Assembly: GCA_905214195.1 (NCBI GenBank) | Contig: CAJMLH010000052.1 | Location: 1 to 7,730 of the forward strand | Reading direction: 5' to 3' | Length of the DNA: 7,730 nt | Origin: an uncultured bacterium | GTDB lineage: Bacteria; Bacillota; Clostridia; Peptostreptococcales; Anaerovoracaceae | Shown here: piece by piece, positions 1 to 5,743 of the stretch | Layout: every line of letters begins with the position of its first letter | Numbering within the stretch: position 1 is the first letter of the stretch | The notes under the pieces: generated by a model | Seen by the model: only the letters and a program-made list of their open reading frames with translations | Told to the model about the DNA's origin: nothing | The model's database searches: none | Program-made: the position numbers and the translations under genes

Positions 1-110
1 CTTTCTTTTATTGCCTGATGTCTTTCCCGTCTCTCTCTCTGAGAATCGTGGAAGCTGAAATCTCTGTTGTTTTTTTCAAATTCCCTAAGTCTTTGCCCCT
101 TTTTGCTCAT
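1..110 (-). CDS. Partial CDS, probable DivIC/FtsB-type septum formation initiator (N-terminus only)
   Basis: An ATG at 108-110 opens a frame that runs off the left edge after 36 codons with no stop. The visible peptide begins MSKKGQRLREFEKNN and is very rich in Arg, Lys and Glu, as expected for the cytoplasmic tail of a small bitopic division protein; no membrane segment is reached. The ribosome site is weak: an AGG lies 8 nt upstream (119-121). The gene starts 38 nt after yabQ. In Bacillus and many Clostridia yabP-yabQ is followed by divIC, whose product forms a septal complex with FtsL and DivIB. The divIC name therefore rests on position and charge pattern, not on a diagnostic motif. Another short basic protein cannot be excluded. 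Confidence 0.6.
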   Translation of the reverse strand, partial: MSKKGQRLREFEKNNRDFSFHDSQRERRERHQAIKE

Positions 111-148
111 ACCTTTTACCTATATTTTATATTTTGATTTATTGCAAT

Positions 149-442
149 TTACGGTTTATAAATTATATCACAAAAAAATTTTCTCCACAATAAAAGCCCT
201 GTGGCAAACGCTGCCAGTCCTAAAAAAGTAAGCTTTCCGTTTTGACAATAAAATATAAAGTCTCCTATCATAAAAGCAATTATAATGCAGCAAAAAATTT
301 TTAACATTGCCCTTAATATCGGATTTTGTTTGATAAACCGTTTGATAAAAAGTCTGAATACATCTGCAACAAGTCCCGATGTCATGCCGCAGTAACCCAT
401 AACAATAATGGTTTCTACCTGCTCATATATCAGGTCAGTCAT
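149..442 (-). CDS. yabQ: YabQ-like spore cortex biosynthesis membrane protein
   Basis: A 97-residue hydrophobic protein. The N-terminal helix (about residues 10-30) contains GMTSGLVADVFRLF, which fits the YabQ pattern of a helix followed by D-x-x-R-x-x. It is followed by a basic loop, a second helix (about 48-63, KIFCCIIIAFMIGDF) and a third segment after the short linker YCQNGKLTF. The N-G-K-L turn before the last helix is typical of the family. YabQ is a membrane protein needed for spore cortex formation in Bacillus subtilis. I chose the ATG at 440-442: it has AGGAA 5 nt upstream and overlaps the yabP stop by 8 nt, implying translational coupling. A longer open frame reaches 529 but has no comparable start. 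At 97 aa it is much shorter than the roughly 200-aa Bacillus protein; short versions are usual in Clostridia. Confidence 0.8.
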   Translation of the reverse strand: MTDLIYEQVETIIVMGYCGMTSGLVADVFRLFIKRFIKQNPILRAMLKIFCCIIIAFMIGDFIFYCQNGKLTFLGLAAFATGLLLWRKFFCDIIYKP

Positions 443-704
443 GGCGTTTCCTAAAAATTCCCAAAACGGATTTTCTTTCCTTTTGTTTCTTGTCGCTGTA
501 ACTGAAAGAGCATATTTTGCCGCTAACAATCAATATTCCTTCCTGAAGATCAAGTTTTTCAATATTCAGCTTTTCTCCGGCGATTTCTATCCCGCCATCT
601 TTCAAATTTGCCCACAGATTGTCTTCATCAAAAGCATCAACATCTATGACCTGACTTATTGTCATTTTCTCTCTGTTTTCAAGAGTAATATAATGATTAT
701 CCAT
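435..704 (-). CDS. yabP: YabP/YqfC-family sporulation protein YabP
   Basis: An 89-residue soluble protein beginning MDNHYITLENREKMTI. It shows the YabP pattern: an N-terminal strand, the phrase 'I-x-V-D-A-F-D-E' (about 21-28), G-x-x-I-x-G-E-x-L-x-I-x-x-L-D-x-x-x-G-x-L-x-V-S-G (about 37-62), and a basic tail ending GIFRKRHD, like the GFFSKLF end of the Bacillus protein. YabP is made in the mother cell under SigE control, and yabPQ are cortex-related genes. The ATG at 702-704 is preferred over a TTG at 719, because that TTG lies inside the Shine-Dalgarno sequence GGAGG (713-717, 8 nt spacing). yabQ overlaps the end by 8 nt. The usual upstream neighbour hslR (yabO) is absent; an M23 peptidase gene stands there instead. 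See the inverted repeat covering the start codon. Confidence 0.85.
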   Translation of the reverse strand: MDNHYITLENREKMTISQVIDVDAFDEDNLWANLKDGGIEIAGEKLNIEKLDLQEGILIVSGKICSFSYSDKKQKERKSVLGIFRKRHD

Positions 705-710
705 ATACTC

Positions 711-717
711 CACCTCC
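711..717 (-). promoter_or_regulatory. Shine-Dalgarno of yabP (decides the start)
   Basis: On the minus strand GGAGGTG sits 7-8 nt before the ATG at 702-704. It overlaps the only upstream alternative start, a TTG at 717-719, which has no ribosome site of its own. The start of yabP is therefore set at 704. Confidence 0.8.
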
Positions 718-734
718 AAAAAAGAGTTCTCTAA

Positions 735-742
735 AGTATATG
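735..742 (-). promoter_or_regulatory. Candidate SigE-type -10 element for yabPQ
   Basis: CATATACT on the minus strand differs at one position from the CATACACT-like SigE -10 consensus. Initiation 6-8 nt downstream would fall near 727-729, giving a leader of about 25 nt that includes the Shine-Dalgarno. No good -35 is visible at 13-15 nt (GTTCTTA at 758-764 is a poor match), so support comes mainly from the -10 and from the known SigE dependence of yabP in Bacillus. Confidence 0.3.
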
Positions 743-744
743 GA

Positions 745-775
745 AACGCAGACCGGTTAAGAACCGACCTGCGTT
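745..775 (-). terminator. Strong stem-loop after the M23 gene, atypical terminator
   Basis: Minus-strand RNA reads AACGCAGGTCGGTT, loop CTT, then AACCGGTCTGCGTT: a 14-bp stem with two adjacent G-U wobbles, starting 5 nt after the M23 stop codon. On the plus strand those two positions would be A/C mismatches, so the structure suits minus-strand RNA. No clear U-tract follows (next bases TCCATATAC), so it may be a weak terminator, an mRNA 3'-end or processing element, or a block to ribosome read-through rather than a classical intrinsic terminator. Confidence 0.6.
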
Positions 776-780
776 ATCTT

Positions 781-2457
781 TTAAACATAAAGTGACGGAT
801 CTACATGGCTTCCATTGACTATTATCTCAAAATGACAGTGCGGGCCCGTACTATTTCCGGTATTGCCCACTGCTGCTATGTTCTGACCCTGGAATACCTT
901 ATCGCCTACAGATACATTAAGTCTGCTGCAATGTCCATACAAAGTTTTTACACCGCCTCCATGGTTGATTATTACAGTAAGTCCATATCCGTAATACCAT
1001 CCCGCAGTAACTACTGTACCTCCGTCAGAAGCCTTGATTGGTGTTCCTACAGCCGCCGCATAGTCATCACCAAGATGTCTGCGGCCCCATCTGTATCCGT
1101 ATCTTGATGATATAGGAACATTTACCGGCCTTATAAAGCTTCCGGTTCCCACCGTAGGAGGTTTAATCTTTGTTCCCTTTAATATTACTTTATTTACAGG
1201 CTGTACTATTACTTCTCGTTCAATGTCTTCACGAGCAACTACTTCCCCGTTGTGTTTTGTCAACCTTGCCGTCACACTTGCTCTTCCGTCTTGACCTTCT
1301 ACACTTGTAACCTCTTCGCCTTTGTAATAATAACTCGAATCTCTGTATTCGGTCTCAAACGGAACTGCTTCTGCAAATGTTGATACTTCAATTGTTTCAA
1401 AGGTGAGCAGAGGAACCGCTCTTTCTATAATTATACTGTCTCCTATATGCAGCATAGACTCCATAGTAAGACCCGGATTCATCTGTGCAAGCTCGTCTAT
1501 AGTAACTCCAAGCTTTTCACAGATTCCATACATGCTGTCCCCTTCTTGCACCACATATTCGGCTGCTTTCTGACCGCCGTTTTTCAATTTTTCAACAGCA
1601 GCGCTTCTGTTGCTTATGTTAGGAAGTTTTGTGCTTATATTCTTTATTTCCACATCTTCAACAAAGCCTATATGCTCATATTCCGTGGTTTCATCATCGG
1701 TTATGAACATATCCTTAATATCCTGAAGCACCTGCTCTGCTATTTTTTCGTTTTCTACAATTACTTTTGTTTCACCGTCTACTATAATGGCGCTGGCGCT
1801 GGCATTTATTTCACCCATATATGTCAGTCTTCTTAAAACATCATCTTCTGTATCCACTGATTTTCCGTAAGATACGATTCTCTTAAAGGTTATATCCTTA
1901 GCAGGATCAATCGTTATATTAGATCCGTATTCTTGAGAAAGTTCTTCACTTGCCAATTCAAGAATTTCCAATACATCCTTTTGTTCCCTTACGATTCCCA
2001 AAGGTCGTCCGTTATATGAATATTGATATCCCGTCGTTAAAGCAATTGCAAGTGCTATGCATATAACGCCCGACATAAGTATAATTGCATTTTTAATTAT
2101 TTCGCCCTTGTTTTTTATGGCTCTTATTCTTAAATCATGCTGTTTTCTGCCCATCAATACGAATGTTTTAAGTATAAACCATTCTACTACAGCAGAGCTT
2201 CTGTCATAAAAATCTATCAGAGAAGCCCCAAGATTCATAATTGCATAGAATCCGTCTTCAGCAATTTCGGCAACTTCTTCAAGGATTTCATCTAAAACTT
2301 CTATTAAGCTACCTGCATTTTCCCATATAAAGGTGAAAAGTTTGTTTTTTTCTTTCTTCTCTTCCTTTTCAGGTTTATTTTCCAAAGCCGTTTTTTCGTT
2401 TTGATCTTTGTCGACCTCCTTTTTCTTTATTTTTTTAATAAAGTCGAATTTTGCCAT
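781..2457 (-). CDS. Membrane-anchored peptidoglycan hydrolase: LysM, G5 and M23 metallopeptidase
   Basis: A 558-residue protein. Residues 7-40 are a Lys/Glu-rich charged stretch, about 41-118 a largely helical cytoplasmic region, and about 121-141 a single membrane helix. An extracellular linker follows, then LysM (about 300-344, VVQEGDSMYGICEKLGVTI), a G5 domain (about 348-430) and a C-terminal M23 endopeptidase domain (about 450-558). Zinc and catalytic residues look intact: H461 and D465 in HLGDDYA, H509 in LYGH, and H540/H542 in PHCHFE. The family cuts peptide bridges in peptidoglycan; LysM and G5 bind cell-wall glycans. The ATG at 2455-2457 is chosen for GGGAG 10 nt upstream; a TTG (2496) and an ATG (2490) in the same frame lack ribosome sites. 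It overlaps the preceding DnaD-like gene by 31 nt and is the last gene before the 745-775 stem-loop. A role in growth, division or sporulation cannot be separated from sequence. Confidence 0.9.
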   Translation of the reverse strand: MAKFDFIKKIKKKEVDKDQNEKTALENKPEKEEKKEKNKLFTFIWENAGSLIEVLDEILEEVAEIAEDGFYAIMNLGASLIDFYDRSSAVVEWFILKTFVLMGRKQHDLRIRAIKNKGEIIKNAIILMSGVICIALAIALTTGYQYSYNGRPLGIVREQKDVLEILELASEELSQEYGSNITIDPAKDITFKRIVSYGKSVDTEDDVLRRLTYMGEINASASAIIVDGETKVIVENEKIAEQVLQDIKDMFITDDETTEYEHIGFVEDVEIKNISTKLPNISNRSAAVEKLKNGGQKAAEYVVQEGDSMYGICEKLGVTIDELAQMNPGLTMESMLHIGDSIIIERAVPLLTFETIEVSTFAEAVPFETEYRDSSYYYKGEEVTSVEGQDGRASVTARLTKHNGEVVAREDIEREVIVQPVNKVILKGTKIKPPTVGTGSFIRPVNVPISSRYGYRWGRRHLGDDYAAAVGTPIKASDGGTVVTAGWYYGYGLTVIINHGGGVKTLYGHCSRLNVSVGDKVFQGQNIAAVGNTGNSTGPHCHFEIIVNGSHVDPSLYV

Positions 2458-3734
2458 AATTCTGCTTCTCCCATTCTTTCTTTGATACATGAACAACGCT
2501 GTCCGTCTTCTGTTATTCCTGTATCACTGCACTTGTCGCATGCATATTTTATGTCTGTGTAATCTTCACGATAATTATTTTCTGTCAAGAGTACATTTCT
2601 CTCTTCTTCCAATAACTTCATAAGTCTTTTTATTTCTTTAAGCTTTGCCGGGTTTCCCTCAAGAACTACTCTTGAAAGTCTCTGTCCAAGCTCAATCATT
2701 TCTTTATCCAATTCTTCTATGCGAGGAATTTTATTATAAACTTCTGCCCGTCTTGCCTCGGCTTCATCCTGCTTCTTTTTTCTTAAATATTCATAATATT
2801 TATTTAGAACCGCCTGAGTAACTCCGCCTTTGCTGTTAACATTGCGTCCACTGATTTTTGCTTCTTCATACCAGTTAAGCAATACTCTATTCACATATCG
2901 TAGGTTAGGACTGGAAATGAAAGAGGCTCTATTACAAGCTTCAAGAATCTTGTCTATGTTGAATTTCATGTCGTCAATCCAACCGTCAACCATTTCTTTC
3001 TCTGCTTCTGTAATACCTCTGTTCAAACCGAGAGTTTTAAGAATACGCTTATATATTGCCATTCTCTCATCAATATCGGCAAATCTTGCCTTTATATCCT
3101 CTTCTGTCCTAAGACCCTCTTTGAACCACTCTCTTGCAACTTTCGCTATGTAATTTATACCTGTTTTCCCTTTTTCGGTACAATATTCCATTGCGCCTAA
3201 AATTATTTCTCCGGTAACCTTATCATCTTCTACCAGAGAAAAGATTTCTTTTATCTCTGATGTTGATAAGCTTCTGCCCTTTATTTTCTCTATATTTATA
3301 AGCAGTTCTTTAAGATTGCCGTTGCAAAGATTTTTATCTGCATCTGCACCAATTCTACTATCTTCTTTGGATGATAAAGATATTTCTCTGCCGATGCTGT
3401 CACTCTGTCCGGATGATGTACTGTACATCATTGATCTCATCTGTTTGAAAACTATATCATATTCTCCTGATTTTTCATTTGAATATATTTTTTCGACAAT
3501 TCCCATGGAAACCCAATAGTTCCAAGCCTCGTCAAACTTTTCTTTACTCATGGAAAGCTGACCTGCCATCTGTTCGCATGTCATTTTAATCCCATTTTGA
3601 CTGTAAAGTAAGCCGTAAAGATATACTTTAACAAAATCTCCCGGCGCTACCGGCATATATTCATTTATAAAAATGTTTTCCACATCGGTCGCAAGAAGAT
3701 AAAAGTCTTTTATTGTTTCTCTCTTAAAACCCAT
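2427..3734 (-). CDS. DnaD-family primosome protein with a C-terminal DnaC-loader-like N-domain, AAA+ ATPase absent
   Basis: A 435-residue protein. Residues about 15-100 look like the DnaD/DnaB-type winged helix. Two DnaB_2 (DDBH2) domains follow, about 139-210 and 224-291; the second ends in YVNRVLLNWYEEA, the conserved Y-x-x-x-x-L-x-N-W signature. Residues about 310-420 are different: a charged coiled segment with KKKQDEAEARRAEVYNKIPR, then E-N-N-Y-R-E-D-Y and a four-cysteine motif C399-x2-C402-x11-C414-x-C416. From memory, this is how clostridial DnaC-like helicase loaders begin, yet no Walker A or AAA+ domain follows; 19 residues later the protein ends. DnaD proteins remodel origins and help load the replicative helicase, which fits dnaB two genes upstream. 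The ATG at 3732-3734 has GGAG 9 nt upstream and lies 4 nt after the DUF1858 stop. DnaD assignment is secure; fusion/truncation is an inference. Confidence 0.85.
   Translation of the reverse strand: MGFKRETIKDFYLLATDVENIFINEYMPVAPGDFVKVYLYGLLYSQNGIKMTCEQMAGQLSMSKEKFDEAWNYWVSMGIVEKIYSNEKSGEYDIVFKQMRSMMYSTSSGQSDSIGREISLSSKEDSRIGADADKNLCNGNLKELLINIEKIKGRSLSTSEIKEIFSLVEDDKVTGEIILGAMEYCTEKGKTGINYIAKVAREWFKEGLRTEEDIKARFADIDERMAIYKRILKTLGLNRGITEAEKEMVDGWIDDMKFNIDKILEACNRASFISSPNLRYVNRVLLNWYEEAKISGRNVNSKGGVTQAVLNKYYEYLRKKKQDEAEARRAEVYNKIPRIEELDKEMIELGQRLSRVVLEGNPAKLKEIKRLMKLLEEERNVLLTENNYREDYTDIKYACDKCSDTGITEDGQRCSCIKERMGEAELWQNSTLLKK
2468..2472 (-). promoter_or_regulatory. Shine-Dalgarno of the M23 gene inside the preceding coding region
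   Basis: GGGAG on the minus strand lies 10 nt before the ATG at 2455-2457. It lies within the last codons of the DnaD-like gene, which may couple translation of the two. It is the reason for preferring start 2457 over the in-frame TTG/ATG at 2496/2490. Confidence 0.6.
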
Positions 3735-3738
3735 TATT

Positions 3739-3924
3739 TCAAACTCCGTTTAAATCCTTTAAGAGTTTTTCAAGGTTGACTCCATGTCCCGAAGCAGCTT
3801 GTTCCAGTGTTTCTGCTGCACCTCCCGGACATCCGGCACATGTAAGCATGTATTTTTGGAAGATTTTCTCATATTCTTCTCCCATTTCGAGGATTTCAAA
3901 TATCGTCATATCTTTTGTTATCAT
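3739..3924 (-). CDS. DUF1858 small CxxC protein
   Basis: A 61-residue protein with the DUF1858 pattern: an N-terminal I-T-K-D-M-T-I-x-E-I-L-E strand/helix, a helix ending in F-Q-K-Y, then C29-A-G-C32-P-G and a C-terminal helical segment with the phrase A-S-G-H-G-V-N-L-E-K-L-L. These proteins resemble a domain attached to hybrid-cluster proteins, and the paired cysteines may hold a metal or a disulfide; the biochemical role is unknown. The start is well supported: AGGAGG at 3933-3938, 8 nt before the ATG. It lies 24 nt after dnaB and 4 nt before the DnaD-like gene, so it is cotranscribed with replication genes. Nothing in the sequence shows what it does there. Confidence 0.85.
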   Translation of the reverse strand: MITKDMTIFEILEMGEEYEKIFQKYMLTCAGCPGGAAETLEQAASGHGVNLEKLLKDLNGV

Positions 3925-3948
3925 ATGCTTTTCCTCCTATCAACTCAA

Positions 3949-5262
3949 TTATAATGCTTTATCACTGAACTTGGTATACCTTGCAACCCATGTCAGTTCA
4001 ATTCTATCTGTCGGTCCGCTTCTGTGCTTAGCTAAATTTATTTCACAGACACCGGGTTTTTCTGTATCTTCATTATAATAATCATCTCTGTACAAAAACA
4101 TAACGATGTCCGCATCCTGCTCTATGGAACCCGATTCTCTTAAGTCGGACAGCATAGGTCTTTTGTCCTGCCTCAGCTCCGGTGCTCTGGAAAGCTGCGA
4201 GAGAACTATAACGGGACAGTTCATTTCTCTTGCAAGAAGTTTTAAATGTCTTGAAAGAGCACTTATCTCCTGCTGCCTGCTATCGGCTCTGCCATCAAAA
4301 GTCATCAACTGCAAATAGTCTACCACTATAAGGTCAAGCCCCTGCTCTGCCTTAAGTCTTCTGCATTTGTTACGCATTTCCATTATTGAAATGCCCGGAG
4401 TATCATCTATTACAATTTTTGTATTGTTAAGTTCATTAAGAGCGTAATTTATTCTATCCCAATCTTTTAAATCAAGCGTGCCTTTCTTTAATTTTTCAGA
4501 TTCCACTCTTGCCTGCATAGCTATAAGTCTTTGACCTAATTGCTCCTGAGACATTTCAAGGCTGAATATCATTACCGATGCGCCTGATTTTACTGCACTC
4601 TGCTGTGCTATATTCAATGCGAATGCTGTTTTTCCCATTCCGGGACGAGCAGCCACGATTATAAGATCAGACGGATGAAGTCCGGATGTCTTCTCATCAA
4701 GTTCTTTAAATCCTGTTGGAAGTCCTATTACCTTGCCTTTATTTTGTACAGCCTCATCTATGATTTTCAGGTTTTTCATCAAAACATCCTGAATTTTTGC
4801 ATAATCGTTTCTCTGCCTCTTCTGCGCTATACGAAAAATATCTCCTTCCGCATAATCCAGCAAATCTTCGGCTGCCATTTTATCGTCATATCCTTTTACG
4901 GTTATATCTTCCGCTGCCGTTATAAGCCTCCGAAGCATAGCCTTTTCCGAAACTATTTTTGCATACTCTCCGGCATTGGCCGTTGACGGCACCTCTGCTG
5001 TCAAAGTGGCGATGTACGCCCTGCCTCCTACCATATCAAGTGCTTTTCTTCTGCTGAGTTCTTCACATACCGTCAGCATATCTACAGCAACATTTTCTCT
5101 GTAAAGAGTCATTATTGCATCAAATATCTCTTTATGGCTCTCGTTATAAAAGTCTTCCGGTTTTACTTCTTCTGCTACATCCAAAAGGGCTTCTTTATTG
5201 AGCATAACTGCTCCCAAGGCAGATCTCTCTGCCTCTTCGTTATGCGGAGGAATTCTTTCCAT
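3949..5262 (-). CDS. dnaB: Replicative DNA helicase DnaB
   Basis: A 437-residue hexameric 5'-3' replicative helicase (called DnaC in B. subtilis) that unwinds DNA at the fork and contacts primase. The N-terminal domain (about 1-100) opens with the classic IPPHNEEAERSALGAVM. After the linker comes the RecA-like motor: PTGFKELDEKTSGL (182-195), Walker A RPGMGKTA (206-213), catalytic E236 in SLEMS, Walker B LIVVDYLQLM (311-320), LSQLSRAPE with downstream R-x-x-K-R-P-x-L-S-D-L-R-E-S-G (about 364-378), and the C-terminal AKHRSGPTDRIEL (411-423). All key motifs look intact, and the length is normal for the family. AGGAG lies 6 nt before the ATG (5260-5262). It starts 34 nt after rplI, an arrangement common in Firmicutes. 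No intein is present. Confidence 0.98.
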   Translation of the reverse strand: MERIPPHNEEAERSALGAVMLNKEALLDVAEEVKPEDFYNESHKEIFDAIMTLYRENVAVDMLTVCEELSRRKALDMVGGRAYIATLTAEVPSTANAGEYAKIVSEKAMLRRLITAAEDITVKGYDDKMAAEDLLDYAEGDIFRIAQKRQRNDYAKIQDVLMKNLKIIDEAVQNKGKVIGLPTGFKELDEKTSGLHPSDLIIVAARPGMGKTAFALNIAQQSAVKSGASVMIFSLEMSQEQLGQRLIAMQARVESEKLKKGTLDLKDWDRINYALNELNNTKIVIDDTPGISIMEMRNKCRRLKAEQGLDLIVVDYLQLMTFDGRADSRQQEISALSRHLKLLAREMNCPVIVLSQLSRAPELRQDKRPMLSDLRESGSIEQDADIVMFLYRDDYYNEDTEKPGVCEINLAKHRSGPTDRIELTWVARYTKFSDKAL

Positions 5263-5296
5263 GATTTTCTCCTAATGCGTCAATTACAAATTCATT

Positions 5297-5743
5297 CTAC
5301 TCTGCTTCTATCTTTACGGTAAGTTTAGCACTTACTTCAAAATAGAGCTTAATTTCAACCGATACTTCACCTGTCTGCTTTATAGGTGAAGACAACTGGA
5401 TCTTTTTCTTATCTACATCTATGTTATGTTGTTTTTTCAATGCGTCTGAAATATCCTTTGAGGTTATTGAACCGAATATCTTCCCACCCTCGCCGGCTTT
5501 TGTCTTTATATTTACTGAAAGTTCGCTTATCTTTTTAGCCATCTCTTTTGCTTCAGCCTTTTCTTCCGCTTTTCTTTCAGCCTCTATTGCTTTCTTTTTT
5601 TCCAGATGTCTTATGTTTCCTTGTGTAGCCTCTGTAGCAAGTCCCTTTGGAATCAGCATGTTTCTGGCATATCCGTCGCTTACTTTCACTACATCTCCCG
5701 CTTTTCCTGTTCCTTTTACATCTTTATTTAAAATGACTATCAT
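5297..5743 (-). CDS. rplI: 50S ribosomal protein L9
   Basis: A 148-residue protein of normal L9 length. The N-terminal RNA-binding domain carries the signature N-K-D-V-x-G-x-G-K-x-G-D-V-V-x-V-x-x-G-Y-A-R-N-x-L-x-P-x-x-x-A (about 6-36). It is followed by the long charged connecting helix (about 45-75, rich in K, E and A) and the C-terminal domain with GKIFGSITSKDI (87-98), another family hallmark. L9 binds 23S rRNA near the L1 stalk and restrains slippage. GGAGG at 5751-5755 is 7 nt before the ATG. The ATG shares an ATGA with the gdpP stop, so the two are probably translationally coupled; the same gdpP-rplI-dnaB order occurs widely in Firmicutes. Confidence 0.98.
   Translation of the reverse strand: MIVILNKDVKGTGKAGDVVKVSDGYARNMLIPKGLATEATQGNIRHLEKKKAIEAERKAEEKAEAKEMAKKISELSVNIKTKAGEGGKIFGSITSKDISDALKKQHNIDVDKKKIQLSSPIKQTGEVSVEIKLYFEVSAKLTVKIEAE

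Larger units (their letters stand above)
700..744 (-). repeat. 10-bp perfect inverted repeat sequestering the yabP start codon
   Basis: TCCATATACT (735-744, minus strand) and AGTATATGGA (700-709) are exact reverse complements separated by 25 nt. The second arm contains the yabP ATG (702-704), and the Shine-Dalgarno lies in the loop. RNA spanning both arms could hide the start codon. The first arm coincides with a SigE-like -10 box, so RNA initiated there would lack it. The pairing is seen directly; the regulatory role is inferred. Confidence 0.55.

Noticed and set aside
443..529. N-terminal extension of yabQ back to 529
   Set aside because: The extra 29 codons lie within yabP, lack a ribosome site and do not resemble YabQ; the ATG at 442 with AGGAA fits better.
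408..734. Plus-strand open frame of 108 codons across yabP and yabQ
   Set aside because: It overlaps two recognisable genes on the opposite strand and shows no family pattern.
1447..1836. Plus-strand open frame of 129 codons
   Set aside because: It lies wholly inside the M23 gene on the other strand, has no ribosome site of note, and its Cys/Phe/Tyr-rich sequence looks like an antisense shadow.
2458..2496. Longer M23 protein starting at the TTG (2496) or the ATG (2490)
   Set aside because: Neither has a Shine-Dalgarno sequence; both would add 11-13 residues before the well-placed ATG at 2457.
5263..5296. TTGACG in the rplI-dnaB gap as a -35 for a dnaB promoter
   Set aside because: No -10 follows at suitable spacing before the dnaB start, so it is treated as chance.
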